This document shows positions 1 to 11,923 of a DNA stretch of 64,000 nucleotides, piece after piece. This stretch comes from Avena insularis (taxonomy: Eukaryota; Streptophyta; Magnoliopsida; Poales; Poaceae). Where the stretch lies: NCBI GenBank assembly GCA_023614405.1, contig CM042684.1, forward strand, positions 202,932,941-202,996,940. The letters are read 5' to 3'. The translations under genes and the position numbers were made by a program. Each line of letters starts with the position of its first letter. The stretch's first letter is position 1. The notes under the pieces were generated by a model. That model saw only the letters and a list, made by a program, of their open reading frames with translations, was not told the DNA's origin and did not search any database.

Positions 1-497
1 AATCCTATGTTCCTTTCGTCGAACGTGTTGTGTGCACGAGCGATTTGAACAAATCGAACCATTTAAGACTATTCTATACAGCGGAAGCTCTGCTCGTACC
101 TGATATTCTGGTATTTTCGTAGTGCCACAGTCTTACTTTAGGTGATAGACGAGTTGTCAATTTCGATTTTGCAATGGAATGCCTGCTAGGTGATATTCTG
201 TTTCCTAAAATAAAAACAAACAGATTAGACGATTTAAGGCTGTTATGCCCAGAGCTGTTTAATTATGATCATCGTCAGGAGTTTGTTCTGGGGGCTCTGC
301 TACTACTCCATATATTGAGTATCTTCGTAGTGACACATGCACAATTTAGGCGATATCTGAGGAGACACTCGTATTTAGGCGATATTTTGTGTACTTTAAT
401 TTGAAGGCCCAGTTGTCAAATTGTTTCTGCAATGGAATCCATGCTAGTTTATTGTACCAAATGACAACAAACTCTACAGAATATTCATGCAAAACTG
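1..497. other. Upstream flank of gene relic, with diverged direct duplication
   Basis: No convincing coding sequence. Two blocks are repeated in order: roughly 116-147 resembles 325-356 (both contain TTCGTAGTG and TTAGG-GATA), and roughly 153-190 resembles 409-446 (both contain AGTTGTCAA and GCAATGGAAT). The copies are clearly diverged, so this is an old local duplication. It could be leader or promoter sequence of the relic that starts near 498, but no TATA box is obvious. Confidence 0.4.
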
Positions 498-1031
498 ATG
501 CTGCTGGATAAGTGGTCCGAATCAGTAGTGGTGAATATCAAGGAAGAAGAAGAGACAGAAATGGAAGATGACCAGAACTGGGTGGGTGCCAACAGCGACT
601 GGCTGGTCCTTTTAGGATGGCAGTACTTGGACTCTAAAAATGGCTACAGATCGAAGAGACTTACAGTGCCATCTTTGAAGGGTGTCGGCATTACTGCATT
701 CAATAGCGGGTGGCCACCGCCCATTTCCGAATTCGCTTACAGGTTCAATGTGGCAGAACTTGACCTAGTGAAGGTATAACTCCCACATAGACTGCGGGAG
801 GGGGCGTGGAAGAACTGGGAGTACGACCTCTTAGCGGTGTTCGACAAGGCAATCACATTCATTAGATGCCCAGAAGACAAGGAATGGATAGTCTTGCGCG
901 ACGACTTCCTGTGGCCGGAGAAGTATGTCGACGCCGTCTTCACCTACGACTACTCTCATGCAGACATAGCGCATTTATCACGATCCTTGAACATATAGCT
1001 GACGTGCGTGTTTGGGAGCTGTCCATTTGGG

Positions 1032-1103
1032 GTGAGTCATGGTGTCATATAGCATGTAAAATCCCATTCAAAATTCTTCTTACTGACTGTTAGTAACACG
1101 CAG
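1032..1103 (+). other. Probable short intron in the gene relic
   Basis: GTGAGT at 1032-1037 is a strong plant donor. A pyrimidine/AT-rich stretch ends in ACACGCAG at 1096-1103. The 72-bp length is near the plant minimum. Coding-like sequence lies on both sides and the interval itself is AT-richer. The reading phase across it is uncertain because neighbouring frames are already broken. Confidence 0.45.
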
Positions 1104-1559
1104 GTACCCACGCAGCCCCGTGCATCATTCCAGCTCTGTTCATCGAAGATGCAATAGCAGATGCTGAACTTGGGACACGACACTGGTTCCTGGCACCTCT
1201 CGGAGACAACACGGAACAGGATGATGAACTCTTGTGGATTCATATCAGGGGAGCACTAAACAGCGTTGGTGATACAATAGAACATATGGGGACACAACTT
1301 TCTTCATACCCATCATGCGTGTCACGTTTTCTCGAGGTCCGCATGCCCATCCGAAGACCCAGTAGAGCAAGTCTGGAGCAGAGTCAACAATCTAAAGGGA
1401 CAATCTGTGTTTCTTGGGATCAACTACCCTTTCTTTGTCGGAGCCCCTAGAGCTGTTGAACCTGTAATTGCTCAGGCAGCCCTGGCCCCTGATGCTGGTG
1501 GTGGTGGTGGTGGTGTTGGTGGTGGTGGAGCTGACGAAGAACTAGCTGTTGCTGCTCCT

Positions 1560-1667
1560 GGTGAAGCTGACGAAATACTTGGTGATGCTGCTGCTGGTGA
1601 AGCTGACAAAATACTTGCTAATGCTGCTACTGGTGAAGCTGACGAAATACCTGCTGAGGCTGCTGCC
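1560..1667 (+). repeat. Three-unit 36-bp coding minisatellite
   Basis: Three consecutive 36-bp units start at 1560, 1596 and 1632, each beginning GGTGAAGCTGAC. In the open frame each encodes 12 residues of the pattern GEAD-[EK]-I-x-x-[DNE]-A-A-[AT]. A (GGT)n tract at about 1499-1530 lies just upstream and encodes polyglycine. In-frame unit length suggests expansion while the gene was coding. Confidence 0.75.
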
Positions 1668-1925
1668 GGAGTCCAGGAAGAACATGCTGGTGTTGTTGCT
1701 GAGGTGCCAGCACTTCCAGTGTTGATAGCAGACTGTGTGTTTGCTGCACACTCACGCGCCTATCATGTTGACACTCTAGATCCGACCTGGAGCCGAATCC
1801 ACGTCGGGGGGAGGGGCCCTACAATTGGCTCATCAGTGGGGTCATACTATTTGAAGGAGAATGAAAGACGGCCAAACGCAGCATTCTGGTTCGTTCCGAC
1901 GATACCACCAGCTCCAGGGACCTAG

Positions 1926-2984
1926 TGCTCATACTGGCAGATCCGATGAACCATTTGTCTTTATCTTTATCATTAGTTACGCTTATGTGTGTAAAGACTA
2001 AGTTGTGCTTATTTATGTAAGACTAAGTTAGGCCTAACTACGTAATATTCAGTGAAGCCTAGTTTTTCTTTCCACGCCCATAACAACAGAATTGCAGCAT
2101 AGAACATACAAATGTAATGTGCATACCAGGCATTTTTGCTCAGGATAACAACCACTTCAAGCAAATGATACATCGTGTACGCATTTGAACGCATCACTAG
2201 AATGTGCCACCTATTGATGATTGATGACATGGATCTAGCTTTTCTGCGCTTATTTGCATTGAATCGCTCATTGATTTGTTCACATATTTTTTGGCAATGG
2301 CTGATGAACTCCACTCTCTTGGTAACTTGCTTCGTCAGCGAGCACTTGTTGATGCAATGCAAAGTACAGAACATGGTCGTCATCGTCATTCCATTTAGGT
2401 TCTCTATGTTTCGTCATCACGGAGCTACTAATTTCAAATGAAAATCTAGTAAACAATATATGTGTACATTGTTAGAGTATGCTACGGCCACGGTACATAC
2501 ATGTTTTTCTACAATCACAAGAAGAAAACTTGATGCATTTTCACCTTGTTGGCATTGTGCCGAACTGGGTGGATGTGGCTTTGGGGTTAGGAGAGGAAGG
2601 CGCCGTGGCTGGTGCGTGTTCGACCACGACGATAGCGAGCTCAAATTCTAGAGGAGACCAACAGGACCGAGCACGGTCGGCATGGTGACAGATCTCACCC
2701 GGGAATGAATTCCTGTCCCTGCGCCATGCCAATGGTGCGGTCATGGTGAGGGAGAGATCCGATTCGGGATGGGGAGGAGAACGGGCCGAGCAAGTTTGTC
2801 CAAGTCCTAGCTCCACGCCCGCGGACTACCTGATTGCCGCCCGGAGGAAGAAGAAGGCAGCGTAAAGGATGCATCTAACGCCGCGCAAGCCTACATGGCG
2901 GCGACGGCAGCGACATAACGGCAAAAGTCGGCGAGGGGGCCCAAGCGGGCCGTTAGCCTGATTTTTTGTATTGAAACGTAAAGT
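1926..2984. other. Intergenic DNA, nothing recognised
   Basis: Short open frames on both strands have no recognisable domain or codon pattern. About 2560-2960 is GC-richer with runs of Arg/Pro codons on both strands, as expected by chance in such DNA. I see no LTR, primer site or terminal inverted repeat. The left edge of the following retrotransposon lies somewhere near 2960-3240. Confidence 0.4.
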
Positions 2985-3411
2985 TCAATTCGTGCCAAAA
3001 AAGACCCTCTGAGTATTTGGCACGCCAACTGTAGTCATCGCGGCTGATATCAGGGAACTCGGGTACCGCGTTGCCTTGCCACCCCAACTTTCGGGCCGCA
3101 AAATGATATTCTCGTTCACGTCACCCCTTTTGAGTTGTTGACCTTCGCCTTTGACTTGAGTTTTGTTGGATTTTACCCACTTTTGACTATCCCTTTTCTT
3201 TTGGTTGGTTCTTTGGCATTCCACAATACTAACCTACCACCAACAAGCTTTTGAGAGTTAGTTCTTTCTTTAGTGTGAGTTTTCTTTGCAATTCCACTTT
3301 GCACGCTTATAGCTCTCGCTTGTGGTTTCTAGTTTGGTGCAATCCCCAAGGTGAGGTACAAGGCTAACACCACTGTATTCCACTTCCATATACAATACTT
3401 GTGTGTCTTGC

Positions 3412-5184
3412 ATGATGGATAGGCACGGCGAGTCGAGCCAACCACCTCCCCAAGAAGAAGATCAAGGACCGTACATGACGCGCGCAAGTCACTTCATCGT
3501 CCGCCAAGAGTTCCGTGAACGTTGCCAAGCCCTTGAGACATGACAAGATGAACAATTTGGCGAGACGCAAGCCGAGTTCAAGAACATCGACAGCCGCTTC
3601 GACGTCCTCGAACGACAAATGCACGCAATGCATCACAACTTAGCCACCAAAATAAAGCGCTCCAACACTCTGTCACCGAAACAAATGAAAATCTTCGATG
3701 CCTCATCGACGATATGGCAAGACCACGTTCACGCGCATCAAGCTCTTCAATTTCTTCGCATCGTCATGAACCTCTTCAACAAGATCTACATCCAAGTGCT
3801 CCAAGACGCAATGATGCCCCCATGGTTGAAGATGGAAGTTCTTCGAACTATGTACCTTCCCCACGGCACGCTGCAACGTCAAGCTATGATGGTGATTTCT
3901 CTTCAAGGCCACGAGCAAGGCAAGAAGCACACCATCATCACGCAAGGGCATTAATGATCCAACAAGAGAAACCACAAGAAGAACCGCAACTGCAACCGCA
4001 AATCTATCACATTCAACCGCGACACATACTTGACACAACAAGTGATGACTCCAATGTGGTCAAGACCATGATCTTCGCTATGAGGCCCATGTGCCTAATC
4101 TACATCACCAACCGAGGAACGAGCCTCCTCTTCATCATCAACCACGCCATGAGGCTCCACACCCTCAACAACCTCATGGGGTCCAAGAGCCTCAACACCG
4201 TCAATAACCGCGCCAAGAGCAAGAGCAAGCTCCTCAACAACAATATCAAGAGCAAGTTCCACAACAAGGTCGCGAGAACCAAGTTCCACCGCGTCAACCA
4301 CAAGATCATCAACAAGGTCACCAAGCTCGTCGCAATGACCGCAACAATGAAGAAACTTTCGGCAAGCTCAAGTTCACAATGCCCAAGTTTACCGGATCCA
4401 ATGACCCCGAAGAATACCTCTCATGGGCACTCAAAGTCGACAAAATCTTCCGCATGCACAACTATAGCAACGAGAAGATGGTCGCCATGGCTTCGCTTGA
4501 GTTTGATGATTATGCCAACCTTTGGTGGGAACAAGTTCAAGTTGCTCGTGATGCAAGACAAGAACCGCCAATCACAACTTGGCATGACATGAAGGCTCAT
4601 ATGAGATCCCGCTTTGTCCCCGCGCATTACACGCGTGACCTCTTCAACAACCTTCAATCGCTTCGTCAAGGGACAAAGACCGTGGAAGAGTACTTCAAGG
4701 AAATGGAACTCAACTTGATTCGCGCCAACATTGATGAGCGCATGGAGCAAACAATGGCATGTTTCCTCATTGGCTTGAATCACCCAATCAAGCGCATCGT
4801 CGAGTTCCAAACATACAACACCATGGTTGAGCTTGTGCACATCGCAACAAAGGCTGAGCGTCAAGTGCTAGAGGACATCAAGTACAACAATCCCAAGATG
4901 TATTTCACCTACAAGCAAGCTTCAACCGCTATGCCAACAACTTTCAATGGAAGCTCCTCAAGCACCTCCAAGCTTTCCTTCAAGCCCACACTTCCTCAAG
5001 GAAAACTGCCCCAAGTGGCAAACAAGCAAAGAGCGACACACCTTTCAACGGTGAGTGCTACAAGTGTGGAGGCAAAGGACACAAGTCGGCCGAATGTGGA
5101 AACAAGAAGGTCTTGTTCATCCATGACAATGGCGATGAAGAGTACTAGAGTGAAGATGAATTTGATGCCCGAGTCAAGGAAGCA
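3412..5184 (+). pseudogene. gag of element A, frameshifted
   Basis: The likely start is the ATG pair at 3412/3415, behind a leader motif (CCACTTCCATATACA) that is shared with element B. The N-terminal part reads to a TGA at 3541-3543 (CGA in a sensible ancestor), then continues. Frame changes occur near 3660-3710, 4040-4100 and 5020-5050. The middle is Gln/His/Arg-rich. The best-preserved part (4379 to about 5020) is a retrotransposon gag domain with GSNDPEEYLSWALKVDKIF and TVEEYFKEME. A CCHC zinc knuckle, C-x2-C-x4-H-x4-C, lies at 5056-5097 in the pol frame. It would have encoded the nucleocapsid/capsid protein that packages element RNA. It is not functional as read. Confidence 0.85.
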
Positions 5185-8100
5185 ATGGCAAGGCAACGAG
5201 TGGAAGATGACCAAGAACTCCTCATGTGTGAACATGACGCAAGTCCATCACTTGTCGTCACAAGGATCTTGACCACTCAAGCACAAGAGCATGAAGACCA
5301 ACGCTCCAATATCTTCCAAACACGAGTCGGCATCAATGGAAAATCTATCAAGGTGATCATAGACGGAGGGAGTTGCCACAACCTTGCTAGCACCGAGTTG
5401 TGTGAGAAGCTCAACCTCACCCTCCATCCGCACAAGCACCCCTACCACGTGCAATGGCTAAGTGACCAAGGGTCCGTGAAGATCAAGCATACCGTATCGG
5501 TCTCCTTCACCATTGGTCCTTACAAAGATATGGTGGAGTGTGATGTGGTTCCTATGATAGTTTGCCACATGCTTCTTGGTCGACCATGGAAATTTGATAA
5601 GGCTTCTCAACATGATGGTCGCACCAATGTATACACCTTCAAATGGCTCAACAAAACATGTGTTTTGCAACCAATGACTCCTAGCCAAATAATTGCGGAC
5701 AATGCAAAGGCTTTAGCGAGGGCGCAAAGCACAACACCTACTTGTGAGAAGAGCGGTGAGAGAGAGAACCACCTCATAGTGAGTGAGAGCCACAAGCCAA
5801 ACTCGAGTGGAAAAAATAAGAGTGTTCTCCTTGCCACCAAAAGTGAGATGAGAGATGTTCGGAACAACCCATCCATCTTGCACTATGTCCTCATTTGCAA
5901 GGGACTAGCACAAGAAACTAATGAATTAACCAATGTGACTCCACCTTTGATGATTGTTTTGCAGGAATTCAAGGATGTTTTTCCCGAAGAGCTTCCACAT
6001 GGACTACCTCCTCTTCACGGCATCAAACATCGCATTAACCTCATCCCCGGTGGACCACTTCCCAACCACGCCGCCTACCGCATGAACCCGGAGGAGAAAA
6101 AGGAGATTGAATGTCAAATCAACCAACTCGTCTCCAAAGGTTTGATCCAAGTTAGCACTAGTCCAAGTGCCGTACCCGTGATACTTGTCCCAAAAACGGA
6201 TGATATGTTACGGTTATGCATGGACTGCCGTCCAATCAATGCTATCACCGTGCGTTATGGACATCCCATACCACGTCTCGATGACATGCTTGATGAATTG
6301 TGTGGAGCCACTATTTTTTCGAAAATTGATCTTCGTAGTGGTTACCATCAAATACGCATGGTTGAAGGTGATGAGTGGAAAACTGCCTTCAAGACCAAAC
6401 TTGGTCTTTATGAATGGTTGGTTATGCCCTTTGGTTTATCTAATGCCCCATCTACCTTCATGCGCCTCATGAATCATATCCTGCGTTCTCTCATTGGAAA
6501 AAGTTTTGTTGTCTATTTCGATGATATTCTTGTTTATAGCAAATCACTTGAGGACCATATACAACATGTCAAGAAAGTTTTGCAAATCCTTCGACATGAA
6601 AAGCTTTATGCTAATCTTCCCAAGTGCACTTTTGCTAAAGACAAGTTGATTTTTCTTGGATTTGTCGTTTCTCCGAGGGGAATTGAAGTTGATGTGTCCA
6701 AGGTAAAGGACATACGAGATTGGCCCATCCCAACAAATGTGAATGAACTCCGAAGATTTCATGGGTTGGCCGGTTTCTATCGTCACTTTGTGAAAGACTT
6801 TTCAACCATTGCATTCCCTCTCAACGAGTTAACGAAAAATAATGTCACCTTCGTGTGGGGCAAAGCACAACAAAAAGCTTTTGATGAACTTAAAAAGAGG
6901 CTCACCGAAGCACCTCTCCTTGCGTTACCGGATTTCACAAAAACTTTTGAGATAGAGTGTGATGCTAGTGGGATTGGCATTGGAGGAGTCCTTATGCAAA
7001 ACGGACGTCCTATAGCCTACAATAGCGAGAAACTCGATGGTGCTCGCCTTAATTATCCAATTTATGACAAAGAGATTTTTGCCTTAGTTCGTGTTCTTCA
7101 AGTTTGGCAACACTACCTATGACCCAAGGAATTTATCATACATTCTGACCATCAGTTGTTGAAATATCTCAAAGGCCAAGCCAACTTGAGTAAGAGACAC
7201 GCTAACTGGGTTGAGTTCATGGAGTCTTTTTCATACATTATCAAGTATAAGAAGGGCAAAGATAATGTAGTTGCGGACGCTTTGTCTCACAAGCACACAA
7301 GCCTTCTTACGAGACTTGAAACCAACGTATTGGGTCTTGAGGAAATAAAATCTTTGTATGCTTCCGACCCGTTCTTTGAACCAATTTTCGCAAAGTTCTC
7401 CATTGACAAAGGGTTTGATGATTTCTATTTGCATAAGGGCTTTCTCTTTAAACAAAACAATCTTTGCATTCCCAAATCATCGCTCCAACTTTTGCTTCTC
7501 CAAGAATCTCATGGTGGAGGCCTTATGGGTCACTTTGGCCATGACAAGACATTGGACATGCTCTCCACTCACTACTTTTGGCCCAAGATGAAGCGCGACA
7601 TGGAGCGCTACATTCAATGATGCACGACATGTGTTCAAGCTAAGTCGTAAGCTAATCCCTATGATCTTTATATGCCATTGCCTATTCCTCATACACCTTG
7701 GTCCGACATTAGCATGGATTTCGTGTTAGGGTTGCCTAGATCTAAGCATGGTCATGACTCTATATTTGTTGTCGTGGATCGCTTTTCCAAAATGGAACAC
7801 TTCATACCGTGCCATAAGACCGACGATGCTCCACATGTTGCAAATCTGTTTTTTAGGGAAATCGTCCGTCTTCATGGTGTGCCACGAACAATCGTCTCCG
7901 ACCATGATGTCAAATTCATGAGCTACTTATGGAACACCCTCATGGCCAAGCTCGGCGTCAAGCTCCTCTTTTCATCCGCGTCGCATCCTCAAACCGATGG
8001 ATAAACCGAGGTTGTCAACCGAAGCCTCGGAACCCTTCTACATGTGTTGATCAAGAAAAACTTGAAGGATTGGGAGGAATGCATCCCCCATGCCGAGTTT

Positions 8101-8664
8101 TCCTACAACCGAGCTAAGCACTCAACAACCAAGATGAGTCCATTCATGATCGTCTATGGTTTTGAGCCCCTCACCATGCTCGACATCCTACCACTACCTC
8201 TCCATGAGCGCACGAACATGGATGTCGAGAAGCGCGCACAAGCTATGAAGAAGCTTCATGAAGAAACAAGAGCTACTATTGAACAACAAGTCCTTCACCA
8301 AGCTTCAAGATTAAACAAGGACAAGAAGGAGATGATCTTTGAAGAAGGTGACCTTATGTGGATACACCTAAGAAAAGACCGCTTCCCCAAGGAACGTGAC
8401 TCCAAGCTAAAGACAAGAGGAGATGGTCCCTTCAAGGTCCTCAAAAGAATCAACAACAACGCCTACATCATCAACATACCGACCTCCAAATACCTTGCAA
8501 GCAATACATTCAATGTCAAGGATCTCTCACCCTACCATGGAGATGTTCAAGATGATAACCATGAAGAGTCGAGGACGACTCTTTCCCAAGGGGGGGAGCT
8601 GATGCAGCTCGTCCTACGGACGCTCCTACATCTACACCAACAAGTCCCCCAACTGGACCCATGA
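5185..8664 (+). pseudogene. pol of element A: protease, RT, RNase H, integrase
   Basis: One frame is maintained over about 3.5 kb, with in-frame stops at 7120-7122 (TGA), 7618-7620 (TGA), 7648-7650 (TAA) and 8002-8004 (TAA). Domain order: aspartic protease at about 5340-5600 ([12 protein letters not shown], later LLGRPWKFD); reverse transcriptase about 6100-6700 with YFDDILVYS; RNase H about 6950-7300 ([21 protein letters not shown]); integrase zinc finger about 7530-7650; catalytic core about 7700-8060 with SMDFVLG, SDHD and the Glu of the TDG-x-TE motif, which sits right after the TAA at 8002. The C-terminal GDGPFKVLKRINNNAY block follows. The open frame continues about 65 bases into the 3' LTR. 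Each stop is one C-to-T change from CGA or CAA, so decay looks recent and methylation-driven. Confidence 0.9.
8588..8599 (+). other. Polypurine tract of element A
   Basis: AAGGGGGGGAGC lies directly before the TGATGCAGC start of the 3' LTR. It is the expected plus-strand DNA primer. It lies inside the open pol frame. Confidence 0.85.
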
Positions 8665-9641
8665 CTCGTGCCCGAGCCAAACTCCTACAAGCTAAGGTGA
8701 ACTCGCTCCTCTCCTCATGCGAATTTGATACCTCCTTGGATGGTGTGCTACTTCATGCAACTACTCTATGCATCATCAGGTATGAAGCCTCGACACAGCC
8801 CCAAGCACCCAAGGATGGAGAACAAGGAGCAAAACGTGAAGCAAAAGCCGCTGGAGCTTCTCAGACCGGAGTCTCCGGTCTGCGCACACCGGAGTCTCTG
8901 GTCCACCAAAGTCTCCAGCCTGAAGACCCCGAAGACTCCGGCCCACTCTCCGGTCCAACCCCTGCATCGGGCCCGGGGACAATCTGAAGGCCCCTCCGGA
9001 GGCTGGTCTGGAGGCTACACCGGATTCTCCGGCCTAGACCAGAGTCTCCGGCCTACACATCGGAGTCTCCAGTCCGACCGACTCCAAACATGAAAAGGCC
9101 TTTGGGATTGTGGCCCATGTATCCCTTAGTCCGTCCAGAACTTGTATTTTATTCCTAAAGTACCCCTGTTTAAGTGGCTGGCCTATATATAGTCCCCTAC
9201 CTCCATTGTAAACCCTAGGCATGATATTTGGAATTAGTGGAAACCCCTTGTGGATCTATCTAGTTCTTGCCTCATGCTCCTTTGACAAAGGAGCACCAAA
9301 TATCCCAAACCTCGTTGGAGTTTACATCGTGCCTCCGCGTTGTACAAGGCCTTGGCATCGGTGTCCCTTTGCTAAGACGTCAAGATCTCACCGAGTCTCC
9401 CATCTCGCCGTGCCGGTTTGAGAGAGAGTTCTCCGCCCGACGCTGATCCTAGGGATTACGTTGGACCGGTCACCGCCGGCGTGAGATATTGTTGTGTATC
9501 GTGGTTTTACGTGTGTGGGTTCATCGCGTTCTTCGTGTGTGAGTTCATTGTGTTCATCCTCGCCTCCTTCCCCCGCACTCCATCCTCGATTTGAGTGGGA
9601 TTCGTGAAAGATCGGGCCACCCTAGAGGTTTGCCCTCAACA
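8600..9641 (+). repeat. 3' LTR of element A (1042 bp)
   Basis: It runs from TGATGCAGC after the polypurine tract to GCCCTCAACA at 9641 (TG...CA). It contains clustered near-palindromes of the type CCGGAGTCTCCGG (8866-8878, and variants to about 9080). A TATATATAG box is at about 9185, followed by a GC-rich leader. Sequence from about 9160 to 9640 aligns by eye with the LTR of element B (shared TACAAGGCCTTGGCATCGG and GATCGGGCCACCC). Small open frames inside are not genes. Confidence 0.85.
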
Positions 9642-10150
9642 CTAAAGTTACAGGGATGCGCAGATGCAATCTGGCGATGGTGTGGAAACTAGGGTTGCGG
9701 ATATCCTCCTCGCCACCCCCTCCTAGCCTTTATATAGATAAGCTAGGTCTCGGGATAGCAGGCCAAGTCGGTTACATATTAGGGTTTCCCCTTTAAACTT
9801 CAATCTTGTATTTGCCGTGTTCTACGAGGAGTCGAAGTCTCCCAGGTCACTCGAATCTCGACTGGGCCTTAGCAACATCGTGGGCTTCTTCTGGGATGGA
9901 CCGTATATGTTGATCTTGAGTACTTGTAGGATATGCCCATGACACTTAAACTATAGTGTCATGTCATTATTAAACTTTGGATATCTTTTAGCATTCTAAT
10001 CCTTTATAAATTCTTAAACTATTATCATTAACATGGTGATGAGAATAAATCATTTATATTCGTAATGTGACCATAAAGGTATTATTCATAAGAATAGTAC
10101 AACTGCATTGAAACTTATTTATATGAATATATCGTCTTGCTAAAAGCAAG
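9642..10150. other. Unassigned AT-rich DNA with two hairpins
   Basis: No coding sequence is recognised. 9642-9920 is promoter-like on the minus strand (a CTATATAAAGG box near 9740) and could be a fragment of an LTR. From 9925, a TGTAGGATATGCCC block resembles the start of copia LTRs but then diverges. Two perfect stems are present: TGACACT/AGTGTCA (9940-9946 with 9955-9961) and GTCTTGCT/AGCAAGAC (10134-10152). Identity is unresolved. Confidence 0.3.
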
Positions 10151-11923
10151 ACACATAAACAAGGATTACAAAATTATATTCAAGCCCACTAATCCGAATG
10201 ATAAACTTTGAGGAAAGGGGTGATATTGTCCATCAACTATTTTGCTCGCCATCATCAAGCCACATTGCCTCAATTCCAGCAATTCTCAAGGAGACCATCA
10301 TGTTTTCACAAAACAGGACAAGTATCCAATACTTTTGTAAACTACAGTGATTTTTGCAAGAATTACATTTATAACTTTTTATATCTTACATATACCCTTT
10401 TCATTCATGACCTCCATTACAATCAAGCCCTTCTAAGGTTCACAACTCTAATGCAAGATCGCTAAGTGTTTCTCCAAATATTCTCTTTTCATCCATCATG
10501 GAAGAAAACCCATCCAGCGGCTCATACTTTATGTGTCTGATCTTGTAGAATACAAGATTGTAATCCAACTCTCCATCGAATGGAGAATGGCTTATTGGAT
10601 GATTATGAGAAAACACAAACATTGTGGAGTCATCGGATTATCTCCTAATGGTCATTGTATCAAGAAGAGAATATCACCTTTTACGAGGATATCCCTTAGG
10701 CGTGGGTATTAATCTATGAAGTTGGACCCTTTCGCTAAGTTCCACATCAAGCAAGAAATTTCCCATGGTCGCAAAGGACCTCAATGGGATAGGTCATGAT
10801 CTACTAAGATATTTGCAAATAGACATCTGGTCTAAGTTCGTAATATGAGTTCAATCCTAATTGAGCTCCAACTAAAATTGTCATCCCCTGGATGATTTTA
10901 GTGATCACACGATCCCAATCTGCTACACCACCCCCGATCGTCACGGCCGACAGTGTAGTTTCAAAGGTATACATTTCCTAATGCCAATCACATCAACAAT
11001 GTGACTCATGCCCGACCTTTCGGTCTCTTGTGTTCCGAGGCCATATCTGCATATGCTAGGCTCGCCAAATCTAACTTGTATGTATTCGCAGTGCAACATG
11101 GCTTACATCCACTTTATGCGAATGTAGATATGTCTAGCCCCCGATCGTCATGGTCGGCTTCATAACGGTGAACTTTCTTGGTGGTGCACACATAAGCGGA
11201 ACATTGTCATTGGAATTATTTAGGGATTATCTTATTTGCTACCGTTGAGTATCTAATACTAGCATATAATAAGATATAAAACAGGTATCAACATCACATG
11301 TATATTGTGATATGATATGGTCCTTCTTCTTGTGCCTTGATCTCCATCGAGCACTCTGGCATGATCTCCATCTTACCCCTGGTTTGACGCCAAGTCCACG
11401 ACGCCACCAGCAGGTCGTCCATCGGAATGATGGCTATTACTATACTACTTAGTAACATAAAAGTAAACTACTTTACCTTCATAACGACCAATACCATATC
11501 ATAACACAAGCCCTCCTGCAAAACAAAGTTAGACGCCTCTACTTCATCTTTGCAAGTTTTATGTGGTTGTTAGCGCTTTCACAATAGAACCGTTTCTAAT
11601 CTACGAACTTTCCAACCACAACATGGATCTAACAGTTGTCTCTACTACACCCCTTTCGGGGCCCTCCGTTGTAAATTCTATATCAACTATTAAATGAGAG
11701 ACATACACCCGCTAGCCACTTATACGGAACAAGACGTATGTCGAGCGTGGAACCAGTTTCATGGACGAATACGCGTAAGGTTGGTCCGGGCCGCTTCATC
11801 AAACAATACCGCGATATAAACAAGTACACGTTAGAGGGTAACAACTAAGGGATCAATGCCTGCACAATACTTGTGCGTACAGGCCGTACAACACTCCTAC
11901 GCATAAACCTGGCCCTGGTACCA
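10151..11923 (-). pseudogene. Interior of reversed copia element Y, decayed
   Basis: Read on the minus strand from 11923 leftwards, this follows Y's LTR. A degenerate primer site (GTGGTACCAGGGCC on the minus strand, about 11911-11924) is close to the tRNA-Met type TGGTATCAGAGC. Blocks around 11000-11780 resemble, in the same order, the leader of copia element Z at 36430-37330 (for example GAAGCGGCCCGGACCAACC and ATGGCCTCGGAACAC). Only short open frames survive, the longest about 60 codons (10440-10622); no gag or pol motif is readable. It is the same broad copia group as Z, in opposite orientation. Confidence 0.55.

Larger units (their letters stand above)
498..1925 (+). pseudogene. Decayed plant gene of unknown family
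   Basis: Several long stretches read like real protein but lie in different frames. The first runs from the ATG at 498 to a TAA at 777-779 and continues in the same frame to 996 (Trp-, Tyr- and acid-rich, with WEYDLLAVFDKAITFI). After a likely 72-bp intron, a second open block spans about 1104-1449. A third, in another frame, spans about 1407-1925 and contains FLGINYPFFVG, a Gly run, a 12-residue repeat and a tail ending WFVPTIPPAPGT. The overall feel (beta-strand-rich body, YNL/YYLK and WFVP near the C-terminus) resembles plant DUF295/KIB1-like F-box-associated proteins, but this is a weak impression. Premature stops and a frame change near 1330-1410 indicate a pseudogene, or a gene whose splicing I cannot resolve. 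It is the only non-transposon coding candidate in the window. Confidence 0.45.
2985..9641 (+). mobile_element. CRM-like Ty3 retrotransposon A, 5' LTR missing
   Basis: The order is leader, gag, protease, reverse transcriptase, RNase H, integrase, polypurine tract and 3' LTR, all on the plus strand. The RT and integrase text ([37 protein letters not shown]) fits the CRM/Reina side of plant chromoviruses. As in CRM elements, there is no recognisable chromodomain and the pol frame runs into the 3' LTR. No copy of the 3' LTR sequence occurs upstream, so the 5' LTR and primer site have been deleted; the left boundary is approximate. Its LTR and gag leader are homologous to those of element B at 54742-59881. 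Confidence 0.85.

Noticed and set aside
774..790. A 17-base GT-AG 'intron' that would skip the TAA at 777
   Set aside because: Far below the length a plant spliceosome uses, and removal shifts the reading frame away from the downstream coding text.
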